Notes: a model not told the origin generated them from the sequence alone. 8,878 bases of DNA from Ignavibacteriaceae bacterium (GCA_022865965.1 JALHTS010000207.1:1-8878); one strand, 5' to 3'; positions 1 to 8,739 are shown, numbered from the stretch's first letter. Numbers and translations are program-made.

Positions 1-107
1 ATGATTGTCTCCATTTGAATTTCTGTAAAATACGAGACCCATTGATTCTAGTTCAGCAAAAACTTGATAAAGTATTTCAGGAAACTAAGTTAGTTCATAT
101 TATATAA
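1..107. other. Window edge, possible partial CDS of undecided strand
   Basis: Two reading frames are open across this edge. On the plus strand, frame 3 is open from the first base to a TAA at 105-107 and would end in LVHII. On the minus strand, the frame after a TAG at 85-87 is open to the window edge, with a possible ATG at 40-42. Both stretches have protein-like composition, but each is only about 28-34 codons, which can easily stay open by chance. I cannot tell which, if either, is a real gene. The interval 108-146 is AT-rich leader sequence before the first clear gene; I see no promoter there that I would defend. Confidence 0.25.
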
Positions 108-146
108 CCGTTATTAGAGCTATTATTTTACATATAAATTATTTAC

Positions 147-152
147 GAGGGA
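147..152 (+). promoter_or_regulatory. Shine-Dalgarno site selecting a TTG start
   Basis: GAGGGA lies four bases before the TTG at 157. The reading frame contains no ATG near its beginning, so this purine-rich site is the main evidence that translation starts at TTG 157. Confidence 0.6.
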
Positions 153-156
153 CAAA

Positions 157-456
157 TTGAAAAAAAATGAGAATATTCTTTCACAAGAAAAAGACCAAAT
201 ATTAAATTTCCTGAAAACAAGATTTCCATTATTTCATAATTCAAATTTCTTTTTCCGGGATTTACAATACGGAATAAGAAGCTATTTTGAGAAAAAAGGA
301 ATCAAAATCACTTATCCTCAAGCTGAAAAATATGCATATGTATTTGCCAATCAGCTTGAGACCGAGAAGGTATTTGTAAAAGTTAATCAACAAAGCTGGA
401 AAGTAAACTATCCTGAATTTGCCACTGCTCAACCAGGTGATCCATTTCACTTTTAA
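157..456 (+). CDS. Small conserved-looking protein of unknown function upstream of an Fe-S carrier gene
   Basis: I do not recognise this 99-residue protein. It begins with TTG, supported by GAGGGA just upstream, and no in-frame ATG offers an alternative. The sequence has no signal peptide, no membrane segment, and no Cys/His pattern that would suggest metal binding. It is rich in Lys, Phe and Tyr. A probable helical N-terminal half (about 1-35) is followed by a compact aromatic region (FFFRDLQYGIRSYFEKK, about 31-47) and a helix-strand stretch through KYAYVFANQLETEKVFVKV. Its stop is only 19 nt before the A-type Fe-S carrier start, on the same strand, so the two are probably cotranscribed. 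A link to Fe-S cluster handling or oxidative stress is inferred from position only. Confidence 0.75.
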   Translation: MKKNENILSQEKDQILNFLKTRFPLFHNSNFFFRDLQYGIRSYFEKKGIKITYPQAEKYAYVFANQLETEKVFVKVNQQSWKVNYPEFATAQPGDPFHF

Positions 457-475
457 ATATGGAGTAGATAAAATT

Positions 476-826
476 ATGAATGACTTAAAAGTTCAATCTG
501 AAATTACTATTACTGAAAAAGCATCAAAAGAAATAAAAAGAATAATGCAGGAAAATAAAATTTCTGCTGATTTCGGTTTAAGGGTTGGTGTTAAAGGTGG
601 TGGATGTTCAGGACTTACTTATTCTCTCGGATTCGATTCTGCTACACGTGAAGGTGATTCTGTTATAGAAACAGATGGTGTTAAACTTATTATTGATGGC
701 AAAAGTTTATTTTATCTGAGTGGAACAGAATTAGATTTTTCTGATGGACTTAACGGCAAAGGATTCGTTTTTGACAATCCTAACGCTACAAAAACTTGCG
801 GATGTGGTGAATCCTTTGGAGTTTAA
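476..826 (+). CDS. A-type iron-sulfur cluster carrier (IscA/SufA/ErpA/HesB family)
   Basis: This 116-residue protein belongs to the HesB/IscA family, which accepts Fe-S clusters from a scaffold and passes them to apoproteins in the cytoplasm. The three signature cysteines are present: Cys44 in the GGGCSGL motif, and Cys108 and Cys110 in the C-terminal CGCG motif. The conserved ITEKASKEIK start of the domain and the DFSDGLNGKGFVFDNPNA stretch also fit. The frame stays open further upstream to a non-ATG codon at 419, but that start would overlap the preceding gene and add residues foreign to the family. ATG 476, with GGAG at 461-464, gives the normal family length. The spacing of 11 nt to that GGAG is somewhat long. 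The IscA, SufA and ErpA subtypes cannot be separated from the sequence alone. It lies between an unknown small gene and superoxide dismutase. Confidence 0.95.
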   Translation: MNDLKVQSEITITEKASKEIKRIMQENKISADFGLRVGVKGGGCSGLTYSLGFDSATREGDSVIETDGVKLIIDGKSLFYLSGTELDFSDGLNGKGFVFDNPNATKTCGCGESFGV

Positions 827-835
827 TTTAATCAA

Positions 836-840
836 AAGGA
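836..840 (+). promoter_or_regulatory. Ribosome binding site favouring the long superoxide dismutase form
   Basis: AAGGA lies six bases before ATG 847, which is near-ideal spacing. A competing internal ATG at 967 has only a GAGG at 951-954, twelve bases away. This site therefore favours translation of the extended, export-like form. Confidence 0.55.
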
Positions 841-846
841 TTAGAT

Positions 847-1599
847 ATGAAAAGAAGAAAAATTATTATGGCACTTGGAGCAATGCCGATTGTTTCGGCA
901 TTCGGTCCGGTGCAGTCAACACTAGAAAATTTATCAAAACAAAATATAAAGAGGTTAGATAACGCTATGGCTAAATTTGAATTGCCCGTATTACCTTATG
1001 CTTATGATGCACTTGAACCATATATAGATAAAATGACTATGGAAATTCATCATACAAAACATCATAACGCTTATGTTACAAATCTTAATAAAGCTGTTGA
1101 AGGGACAGAGATGGAAGGAAAATCTCTGGAAGATTTGATGGCAAACATTTCCAAATATCCTGTTGCTGTTAGAAATAACGGCGGCGGACACTGGAATCAT
1201 TCTTTGTTCTGGACTTTAATGAAACAAAACGGCAGCGGCGAACCATCAGGAGCACTTGGTGATGCAATTAAATCTGCATTTGGTTCGTTTACCGATTTTA
1301 AATCTCAGTTCAAAAGTGCTGCAGCAATTCGCTTCGGTTCAGGATGGGCTTGGCTTGTTGTTTCCAGTGGAAAACTTGTTGTTACATCTACACCAAATCA
1401 GGATAATCCTTTGATGGACCTGCCTACCGGACAGGCAAGTGTTGCTGAAGTAAAAGGCACACCGATTCTTGGACTTGATGTTTGGGAACATGCATACTAT
1501 CTCAAATATCAGAACAGAAGACCTGAATACATTGAGAACTGGTGGAACGTCATTAATTGGGATAAAGCAGCAGAATTGTTTTCTAAGGCTAAGAAATAA
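847..1599 (+). CDS. sodA: Superoxide dismutase, Mn-type, with N-terminal export-like extension
   Basis: This 250-residue protein is a Fe/Mn-family superoxide dismutase, which converts superoxide to hydrogen peroxide and oxygen. The four metal ligands are all visible: His68 in MEIHHTKHH, His118 in [11 protein letters not shown], and Asp211 and His215 in [16 protein letters not shown]. Gly114 and Gln185 (in TPNQDNPLM) match the positions that mark Mn-type enzymes, although cambialistic activity cannot be excluded. The catalytic domain begins at about residue 42. Before it is an extension starting MKRRKIIM, followed by a hydrophobic run to about residue 22. The RR-x-hydrophobic pattern resembles a weak twin-arginine signal, with a possible cleavage after VSA (16-18). 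ATG 967 would give a conventional 210-residue cytosolic enzyme. Residues 191-204 form an unusually long loop that is partly encoded by a palindromic repeat. The start is 20 nt after the Fe-S carrier gene, so cotranscription is likely. Confidence 0.95.
   Translation: MKRRKIIMALGAMPIVSAFGPVQSTLENLSKQNIKRLDNAMAKFELPVLPYAYDALEPYIDKMTMEIHHTKHHNAYVTNLNKAVEGTEMEGKSLEDLMANISKYPVAVRNNGGGHWNHSLFWTLMKQNGSGEPSGALGDAIKSAFGSFTDFKSQFKSAAAIRFGSGWAWLVVSSGKLVVTSTPNQDNPLMDLPTGQASVAEVKGTPILGLDVWEHAYYLKYQNRRPEYIENWWNVINWDKAAELFSKAKK
1419..1437 (+). repeat. Small palindromic repeat in frame inside the superoxide dismutase gene
   Basis: CCTGCCTACCGGACAGGCA is an imperfect palindrome: CCTG at 1419-1422 pairs with CAGG at 1432-1435, and TGCCT at 1421-1425 with AGGCA at 1433-1437. 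It is GC-rich against AT-rich surroundings and encodes the residues around LPTGQA. It falls in the loop between the conserved NQDNPLM and GTPILGLD segments of the enzyme. Compared with compact family members, this loop carries about 11 extra residues. From memory, palindromes of this kind recur in Bacteroidota-related genomes; copy number in this genome cannot be judged from the window. Confidence 0.55.
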
Positions 1600-1610
1600 T
1601 TTATTATTAT

Positions 1611-1670
1611 CTGTAGGAACACGACTTAGATTTCCAACTGAATCTGTGACGTGTTCTTACCAGAATTTTT
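1611..1670 (+). terminator. Long hairpin with T-run after the superoxide dismutase gene
   Basis: The arm CTGTAGGAACACG (1611-1623) pairs with CGTGTTCTTACCAG (1650-1663), giving about 13 base pairs with one bulge and one G-T wobble. An inner stem AGATTT (1628-1633) with GAATCT (1640-1645) extends it. AATTTTT (1664-1670) follows directly, as in an intrinsic terminator. It begins 11 nt after the stop of the superoxide dismutase gene and ends only 7 nt before the ATG of the next gene, which leaves almost no room for an independent promoter for that gene. Confidence 0.6.
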
Positions 1671-1677
1671 AAAATTA

Positions 1678-2304
1678 ATGAAAAAGATACCCATATTCCC
1701 TCTTCAATTGGTTGTATTTCCCAACTCTAGATATCCTTTGCATATTTTTGAAGAAAGATATAGAAAGCTTCTCAAAAGATGTATGAGCGAAGGTTCGGGA
1801 TTTATAACTGTTGCTAAATTCGGAACAAGAATTTCTAATGTTGGAGTCTTTACGCGAGTAAGCGAGGTCATAAAATATTATGAAACCGGAGAATCAGATA
1901 TTATTGTTCAAGGCATTAAAAGATACTTAATTGGTGAAATATCAATGAATCCAGACGGTTATCTTGAAGCTGAAGCAACAGAATATGAAGATGATGACAA
2001 CATAATTGATTTTAGTTTACTAGATAAGATGAAAGAAAAATTTGAAGAGATTTTAAATAAAGCAAATTTTCATCTTGAGGAATCCTTCTGGAAGCGATTC
2101 AAAGAAATTGAGACAAAATCTTTTAAGGTTGCGGAAAAATCCGGTTTAACTTTAGAACAACAGCAGGAGTTGTTAATACTTAAAGATGAGAATCTGAGAT
2201 TATCATACCTTATAGAGTACTTCAACAAACTGAATGAACATATAGCTGAGTCATCAGTCCTGAAACAAATCGTACTTAGCGATGGTTATTTGAATGTTAA
2301 ATAA
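1678..2304 (+). CDS. Stand-alone LON substrate-binding-domain protein
   Basis: This 208-residue protein matches the N-terminal substrate-binding domain of Lon protease, without the AAA+ ATPase or the serine protease domain. The opening KKIPIFPLQLVVFP and the following PLHIFEERYRKL (residues 20-31) are the recognisable family signature. The middle contains beta-rich segments around RVSEVIKYYETGE and DIIVQGIKRYLI, and residues from about 110 onward look mostly helical. Stand-alone LON-domain proteins are common and mostly uncharacterised; a role in protein quality control is assumed from the domain. The frame is open upstream to a GTG at 1651, but that codon lies inside the hairpin stem, and family members begin with a sequence like MKKIPIFPL, so ATG 1678 is preferred. 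No clear ribosome binding site precedes it. It converges with atpC, 58 nt away. Confidence 0.9.
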   Translation: MKKIPIFPLQLVVFPNSRYPLHIFEERYRKLLKRCMSEGSGFITVAKFGTRISNVGVFTRVSEVIKYYETGESDIIVQGIKRYLIGEISMNPDGYLEAEATEYEDDDNIIDFSLLDKMKEKFEEILNKANFHLEESFWKRFKEIETKSFKVAEKSGLTLEQQQELLILKDENLRLSYLIEYFNKLNEHIAESSVLKQIVLSDGYLNVK

Positions 2305-2336
2305 AAAAAGGATAGCTAATAAAATCAACTATCCTT
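2303..2336 (-). terminator. Intrinsic terminator of the atpDC operon, probably bidirectional
   Basis: AAGGATAG (2308-2315) and CTATCCTT (2329-2336) form an 8-bp perfect stem with a 13-nt loop. Read on the minus strand, the stem is followed by a run of seven T residues (the A-run 2303-2309, overlapping the stem base), a classical intrinsic terminator for atpC. For the plus-strand LON gene the same hairpin lies straight after the stop codon, but its downstream T-run is poor, so termination in that direction is less certain. Confidence 0.8.
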
Positions 2337-2362
2337 CTATAATCTAAAATAATTCTTATTGT

Positions 2363-2769
2363 TTATTTTTCTTTAAGTTTTAACCGGTTAATTGCTCTTG
2401 CTAACGCAAGCTCGGCTCTTTTTGCATCAATTTCTTTATCAATATTTCTTCTTGAAAGTCTTTCTTCAGCGCGCTCTTTAGCCTGTCTTGCCCTCTCAAC
2501 ATCAATCTCTTCAACTTTTTCAATTGAGTCGGCTAATAACAAAATTTTATTATTGTTAACCTCAATAGTCCCGCCGCCTGTAGCATAGTCTTGAGTTGTT
2601 TTATCATTTAGTTCAACTTTTATATGCCCAACTTCAAGAGTGCTTACAATAGGCGCATGGTTTACCAATACCTGAAAACTTCCCTTTGATCCGGGAACGG
2701 TAATTGAACTGATCTCACCTTTAAAAGCCGACTTCGACGGTGTTAATATCTCAAGGAACAATCCAGACA

Positions 2770-2770
<1 letters not shown>
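2363..2770 (-). CDS. atpC: F0F1 ATP synthase subunit epsilon
   Basis: This 135-residue protein is the epsilon subunit of the F1 rotor central stalk, which couples rotation to catalysis and can inhibit ATP hydrolysis. The N-terminal beta-sandwich spans about residues 1-85 and contains the conserved GSKGSFQVLVNHAPIVSTL segment (28-46). The C-terminal helical hairpin spans about 88-130. Within it, Ile89-Asp90 with Arg93-Ala94 matches the I/L-D-x-x-R-A motif used by ATP-binding epsilon subunits, and Arg125 and Arg129 are spaced like the partner arginines. The start codon shares one base with the atpD stop (TAATG), which implies translational coupling. A strong terminator follows the gene. Confidence 0.97.
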
Positions 2771-4242
<1,472 letters not shown>

Positions 4243-4267
4243 TTTCACTGTAGTAGATAAGCTGTCT

Positions 4268-6577
4268 TTATTTAAGTAAAAGAAGCTTCTTCGTATCAAT
4301 AAAATTCTCTGCTTTTAATCTGTATATATACACACCGCTGGCTAAATCATCTGCCTTGAAGTCAATAGCAATCACCCCTGCCGGTGCAATATCATTGTAT
4401 AATTCTCTTACTTCCCTGCCGAGAATATCAAATACTTTTAGCTCAACTTTTTGAGAATACGGTACTTCAAATCGGATTGTGGTAACCGGGTTGAATGGAT
4501 TAGGATAGTTCTGATGCAATGAATAATTAAACTCTGTTATTCCATAATCTTCAACATCGGTTACAGGAATTACAAATATTCCCGTTCCACCAGCTTCATT
4601 ATAACGTTTTTTAAATTCCTGCATAAACTGGTTAGCAATATATATATCATGAATAACTAGAGTATTTTCATCATTATTTTCTTCAGCTGCGTTAGACCAG
4701 TTGTGTGAACCCGCAATAGTAATCGGATCACTTGAGAATTCTGTTGCATCAAATATTGCGTATTTATGATGCTGTGTATTTCCATTTGCGGGATACATTT
4801 CTGCGTATAAAGCTAGATTATTGTATTGAGTATAAGGATCGGTATCTTCCTCGATTATTCCACGAATATCCGAAACACCTGAATTAAATTTTTGATGTAT
4901 TGCATACTCAATATCGGATCTTGTAAACGTGTATTGAGCAAAATATATATTTTTATTTGTAGTATTTACAGCATTAATGATTTTTGAGTTTGTACCATCA
5001 GAAGGACTAAAATATAATTGAACATCCCGCCCACCTATATTAAAAAAATGTTGTGTATTATCAGACTTCAGGCTGCCGAATTTGGCTAATGAAATATTTG
5101 GTATATCGCTTGTGTCTCCCCACATTTCTTGAAATTCAATAGTATATGCATAGGCTAGAGTAGGATCATTTACTTCTACAATATTATTTTTCCATGTACT
5201 TTCGAGGGCTGTAACATTCCACGATCCTGTCCAAACCCAATCATTACTTTGATGTGAATCACGCGCATCAAAAATAAAAAACTTATTGTGCATAATTCCG
5301 TATAAACTGGCATTTCTTTGAATATATGGGATGCCAGCATCAATAAGTGTTTGCATACTGTTTTGAATTAAGCGGTTTTGATAAACGACTCTAATTTTTA
5401 CATCACGATTCTGAGCTACTACAAGTGCATTAGCAATATTAGGTTTATCGGAAAAACTGTAAAGAGCTAAGTCAATCGAATAGTTCGCTGCATTAATTCT
5501 TTCAATTAATTTTTGTTCAAAATTTACATTACCAATAGCATTATTTCCAGGAATTGCTGCTGTTGTATCAACAGAGAAATTAAAGTAAATATTAATTTTG
5601 CCAATTGAGGTATCAGTTGAAGCAGTTGAGACTGACTGCAAAGTGCTAAAACTTGTTCCTTCAAGATTTGTAGAATATGCTTTGAAATAATAAAGTGTAC
5701 CGGCTTGTAATCCAATGACAGGTACAACATGGTTTGTTGTATCATCATTTATAACTACCGAATCCAACTCAAGTGCTGATGTCAATCCATACTTAACCTG
5801 GCTGTTACCGTTTCGTGCAGTGTTAAAATAAACTGTAAAGGATGAAGTATCTATTCCGGCTGCAAATACTGGATTTAAAATCAGTGGCGAACCATCATCG
5901 ATAATATCCAAAACAAATCTTGGTAGGATTTGATAGTCAGTACTAAAAGGTGCTGTATAATCATGTTGACCTAATACTCCTATCAAATCAACAGGACTTG
6001 TAGGAATGGCGCTACCAACGATAGTTGTTACATCAGTGTCTATCCTTAATCCTTGAAGAAGTGTTCCTGTTGCATCAGATATATTATAATTAGTATTACC
6101 AGAAAAACTTCCTGTTCCACTAATTGTAACATTGTTAATTCTTATTAAGCGACTTTCAAATTCCTCAAGTCCATTCCATTGTTGATTTACAATTTGAGAT
6201 ATTGTTACAATTGTAGTATCAAAATAATTTCCAGAGCTACGATTAACTAACATAAAACCTGAAGCAGTAGCACTTAATTCAGCTAAACCATTATAATTTG
6301 TTAATAATGCTGTTACAGTAACTGAATCACCAATATTAACAAGGCTAACAAAGGGAGAACCATAAATTGCCATTCCACCTGTCAAATCCTGAATTGTTGC
6401 CGGGCCAGCAACACCTAATTGATTAGATGAAGTAACAACACCTTCGATTGTAAAAATTTGATTGACACCAACAGGCACACCATTGGCATCATTTAATCTC
6501 ATTTCAGAAATTGGAACAATTTGAGAAAATGAAATAGAAGTAAAAATAAATAAGAAAAACAATTTCAAATAAATCAT
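4268..6577 (-). CDS. Secreted PLD-superfamily phosphodiesterase with T9SS sorting domain
   Basis: This 769-residue protein starts with a signal peptide (1-18, ending SISFS). Next is a beta-rich region resembling an OB-fold (about 36-110, IFTIEGVVTSS), then a probable fibronectin type III-like domain (about 232-318). The catalytic part (about 345-665) has two HKD half-sites: His430-Lys432-Asp437 followed by TGSWN (450-454), and His603-Lys605-Asp610 followed by AGSHNWSN (622-629). Both are intact, so phosphodiester cleavage by the covalent histidine mechanism is expected; the substrate could be nucleic acid or phospholipid. Residues 690-769 are a type A sorting domain, with NYPNPFNP, LKVFDILGREV and ASGVYIYRLK, that directs export across the outer membrane by the type IX system and surface attachment. 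Its ATG shares one base with the stop of the upstream lipoprotein gene. Confidence 0.93.
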   Translation of the reverse strand: MIYLKLFFLFIFTSISFSQIVPISEMRLNDANGVPVGVNQIFTIEGVVTSSNQLGVAGPATIQDLTGGMAIYGSPFVSLVNIGDSVTVTALLTNYNGLAELSATASGFMLVNRSSGNYFDTTIVTISQIVNQQWNGLEEFESRLIRINNVTISGTGSFSGNTNYNISDATGTLLQGLRIDTDVTTIVGSAIPTSPVDLIGVLGQHDYTAPFSTDYQILPRFVLDIIDDGSPLILNPVFAAGIDTSSFTVYFNTARNGNSQVKYGLTSALELDSVVINDDTTNHVVPVIGLQAGTLYYFKAYSTNLEGTSFSTLQSVSTASTDTSIGKINIYFNFSVDTTAAIPGNNAIGNVNFEQKLIERINAANYSIDLALYSFSDKPNIANALVVAQNRDVKIRVVYQNRLIQNSMQTLIDAGIPYIQRNASLYGIMHNKFFIFDARDSHQSNDWVWTGSWNVTALESTWKNNIVEVNDPTLAYAYTIEFQEMWGDTSDIPNISLAKFGSLKSDNTQHFFNIGGRDVQLYFSPSDGTNSKIINAVNTTNKNIYFAQYTFTRSDIEYAIHQKFNSGVSDIRGIIEEDTDPYTQYNNLALYAEMYPANGNTQHHKYAIFDATEFSSDPITIAGSHNWSNAAEENNDENTLVIHDIYIANQFMQEFKKRYNEAGGTGIFVIPVTDVEDYGITEFNYSLHQNYPNPFNPVTTIRFEVPYSQKVELKVFDILGREVRELYNDIAPAGVIAIDFKADDLASGVYIYRLKAENFIDTKKLLLLK

Positions 6578-7638
6578 TATAAATCCGTTGATAAAATGAA
6601 TCGTAGTATTCTGTCATTTCCCCGGTCAGCCACATAAAGTATTTTATCAAAATATGCGACTGCAAAAGGTTCGGAAAAAACTGTTGGCCCGCCAAATCCA
6701 ATTAATTTATCTCCGAATGAATTAAACTTATAAACGCTGTCTCGTGAAGCTTCTGCAACATATATGTTACCGGAAGCATCAATTTCTGAACCTTCGGGCG
6801 TGCTAAAAAAACCTGGTGCCATTAGATCACTTGCGGCAGGAGTAAGGTTATTCTGATACCCGGTAAAATCCTGTGAACTGACATATTTGAACCACTGCGT
6901 TTTAAAACTGTTATCTCCAATAAGAGTAATTACTATATCATAACTTCTTTTATTGAATGATTTAACTGAACTTACTTTGTTAACAGATAATATGCCAGTG
7001 CTAGTAGGATCAAGTAAAGGCACTCTGCCAATAAGAGAGTCTTTAGTACCATTATCCTTAACCACAAATTTCAATAAGGAATTATCCGGATCAATTAAGT
7101 TAGAATTGTTAGGTCCTGTTCTGGCAATTAAATAAGAGTTATCATAAAAAACAGCAGCCCCGGTATATTTTCTATCTGGTTTATTTAAATCAGCCAGCTG
7201 AGGTAAAATTCTTTTGATTGGAGCAGTTGCTAAATTATGATTTGAGGCTACTAAATCAATTTTATAAACAGCACTGAATGTTTGCCCTAAAGTATCGAAC
7301 TGAGCACAGACTATTAAATTTAATCTGTAATCTTGTGCAATTGCTACCGGATGTTTAATAAATCGTGTACTTAATCTTTGCCCATCAAGATTGAGCATTA
7401 CAATTTGATCATTATCAGTATCGGCAACATAAATCATTGGCTCTCGTCCGATAATAACATCTTCCGGATGATTAAAACCTCCCCACTCAGGATTTAGCTT
7501 AATATAAATTGTATCGCCTGCAATGTTCCCGGGATCATCAGTTTGAAATTGTGTTATATCAAACTTATCATTGCAGGAAATTGCAAGAAATAAAATTACT
7601 ATTACAAAAATGTATTTCAGAAATTTAATTTTTATCAT
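6577..7638 (-). CDS. NHL-repeat beta-propeller lipoprotein
   Basis: This 353-residue protein has a lipoprotein signal: a basic start, a hydrophobic core (about 9-19) and AISC with Cys22 as the lipidated residue. The -3 position is Ala rather than the usual Leu. The mature part has NHL-type propeller blades, each reading like a position-stepping motif: HPEDVIIGREPMIYVADTDN (57-76), STPEGSEIDASGNIYVAEAS (279-298) and SEPFAVAYFDKILYVADRGN (322-341). A more diverged blade lies near 96-130. NHL propellers usually bind proteins or other ligands and rarely act as enzymes. It overlaps the upstream PorV-like gene by 4 nt (ATGA) and the downstream PLD gene by 1 nt (TAATG). A structural or adaptor role at the cell surface alongside that exported enzyme is inferred from this coupling. 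Confidence 0.85.
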   Translation of the reverse strand: MIKIKFLKYIFVIVILFLAISCNDKFDITQFQTDDPGNIAGDTIYIKLNPEWGGFNHPEDVIIGREPMIYVADTDNDQIVMLNLDGQRLSTRFIKHPVAIAQDYRLNLIVCAQFDTLGQTFSAVYKIDLVASNHNLATAPIKRILPQLADLNKPDRKYTGAAVFYDNSYLIARTGPNNSNLIDPDNSLLKFVVKDNGTKDSLIGRVPLLDPTSTGILSVNKVSSVKSFNKRSYDIVITLIGDNSFKTQWFKYVSSQDFTGYQNNLTPAASDLMAPGFFSTPEGSEIDASGNIYVAEASRDSVYKFNSFGDKLIGFGGPTVFSEPFAVAYFDKILYVADRGNDRILRFILSTDL

Positions 7639-8618
7639 AAGCCAAGTATAATTGAAAATCTGTGAGCAGAACCTAATCTTGAAAAATTGGAATAAGCATA
7701 ATCCAGAGAAAACTGTGCAATGCTTATTGGTGCATTTACTCCGGCTCCGAAAGTAAAATTCTGCTCTTCAACATTGAACTTATACCCACCACGCAGAAAT
7801 ACAGTTTTGTTCCAGCTGTATTCAAATCCTGTTGAAATATTTTCACTGTTATCATTTGGATGATTCAGTTGGATTGATGTTGTAATTATGTGTTCATCAT
7901 CCTGGTAAGGTTCTAAAGCAAACCCGATTCTAAACATTGTCGGCGGTGAAAAGGACTGCCAGTCGGATTTTGTTCTGCTTCCAACCAGGATAACTTCGCC
8001 ATCGGGAGCAAGATCATTTCCAAAATTTGTAACTGTAACTGCAAATCGCGTTGATCCTAATCCAGTCCAATAAAAAGTACCAAGATCAATCATAAACCCG
8101 CGCATTTTAAGTTTGTCGAGTGTCTCTTCAATATATCTGACAGTTCCACCGAAACTGAACTGATCTGTCATCTTTCTTGAATAAGATAGTGCAATAGCAA
8201 TATCACTGAATCCAAAATATTCTCCGGTTCCAAATGGAGCATATTCAGTTGTAACTTTCATTTCATCCATAGAAAGAGAAGTTAATGAAACACCAAATGT
8301 ATTTGTTTCATCAAGATGATATACACCACCAATAAAATCGTGGTTAATATCAACAACCCAATCGTTGTGGGAAAAAATAACCTGATGTTCATTGAACTGT
8401 GTAAGTCCGGCAGGATTCCAGTATAAAGCGGAAGCATCATTTGCTACTGCAACAAAAGCATCTCCCATTGCTGATGCTCTTCCACCGACACCAATTTTCA
8501 AGAACTGGGCTGTGGAAATACCTGCGCGCTGACCACCAAGTACGGGAAGGAGCTGTGGTTTGACTTCCACAATTGCAATTAATAAAAAGATTAATATGTA
8601 AAATCGTTTTTTCATCAT
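7635..8618 (-). CDS. PorV/PorQ-family (UPF0164) outer-membrane beta-barrel protein
   Basis: This 327-residue protein has a signal peptide (about 1-22) followed by the hallmark N-terminal region of the PorV/PorQ family: GISTAQFLKIGVGGRASAMG (33-52) and FVAVANDASALYWNPAGL (55-72). The remainder alternates short hydrophobic and aromatic strands, as in a FadL-like outer-membrane barrel, and ends in RFSIILGL, a typical last strand. PorV is the shuttle that carries type IX cargo from the translocon to the attachment complex, and PorQ supports secretion. The protein is closer in length to PorQ or to lineage-specific paralogues than to classical PorV. ATG 8618 and ATG 8615 are adjacent and equally possible starts. 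It heads a coupled operon that includes a type IX cargo gene, which suggests a role in that cargo's export or anchoring. Confidence 0.88.
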   Translation of the reverse strand: MMKKRFYILIFLLIAIVEVKPQLLPVLGGQRAGISTAQFLKIGVGGRASAMGDAFVAVANDASALYWNPAGLTQFNEHQVIFSHNDWVVDINHDFIGGVYHLDETNTFGVSLTSLSMDEMKVTTEYAPFGTGEYFGFSDIAIALSYSRKMTDQFSFGGTVRYIEETLDKLKMRGFMIDLGTFYWTGLGSTRFAVTVTNFGNDLAPDGEVILVGSRTKSDWQSFSPPTMFRIGFALEPYQDDEHIITTSIQLNHPNDNSENISTGFEYSWNKTVFLRGGYKFNVEEQNFTFGAGVNAPISIAQFSLDYAYSNFSRLGSAHRFSIILGL

Positions 8619-8643
8619 TTCTTTATTTCAATGTAAACTATAT

Positions 8644-8713
8644 CGTCCCTACCGGACTTCTTTTTCATTATTCTTTCTGGGTTTCTACCAAAATGTTGTC
8701 CTTATCGGGACAT
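8644..8713 (+). repeat. 70-bp repeat unit with palindromic ends, copy 1
   Basis: The unit starts with CGTCCCTACCGGAC (8644-8657) and ends with GTCCTTATCGGGACAT (8698-8713). Between them are a T-rich stretch and TTTCTACCAAAATGTT (8682-8697). It lies 25 bp upstream of the PorV-like start. Copy 2 has the same length in the opposite orientation, with the terminal palindromes and the TACCAA block conserved while the middle differs. No coding potential is seen here. Confidence 0.75.
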
Positions 8714-8739
8714 TAATTTTTAATTCAATTACAATTTTC

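Noticed and set aside
419..475. Upstream extension of the Fe-S carrier gene
   Set aside because: It would overlap the preceding gene by 38 nt and add 19 residues outside the family; ATG 476 gives the normal length.
744..962. Plus-strand open frame across the Fe-S carrier / superoxide dismutase junction
   Set aside because: It overlaps two clearly identified genes in another frame and has no recognisable features.
1651..1677. Upstream GTG start for the LON-domain gene
   Set aside because: The codon lies inside the hairpin stem and the extra residues precede the conserved KKIPIFPL beginning of the family.
5524..5748. Minus-strand open frame inside the PLD gene
   Set aside because: It is an out-of-frame shadow on the same strand within a gene with full domain support.
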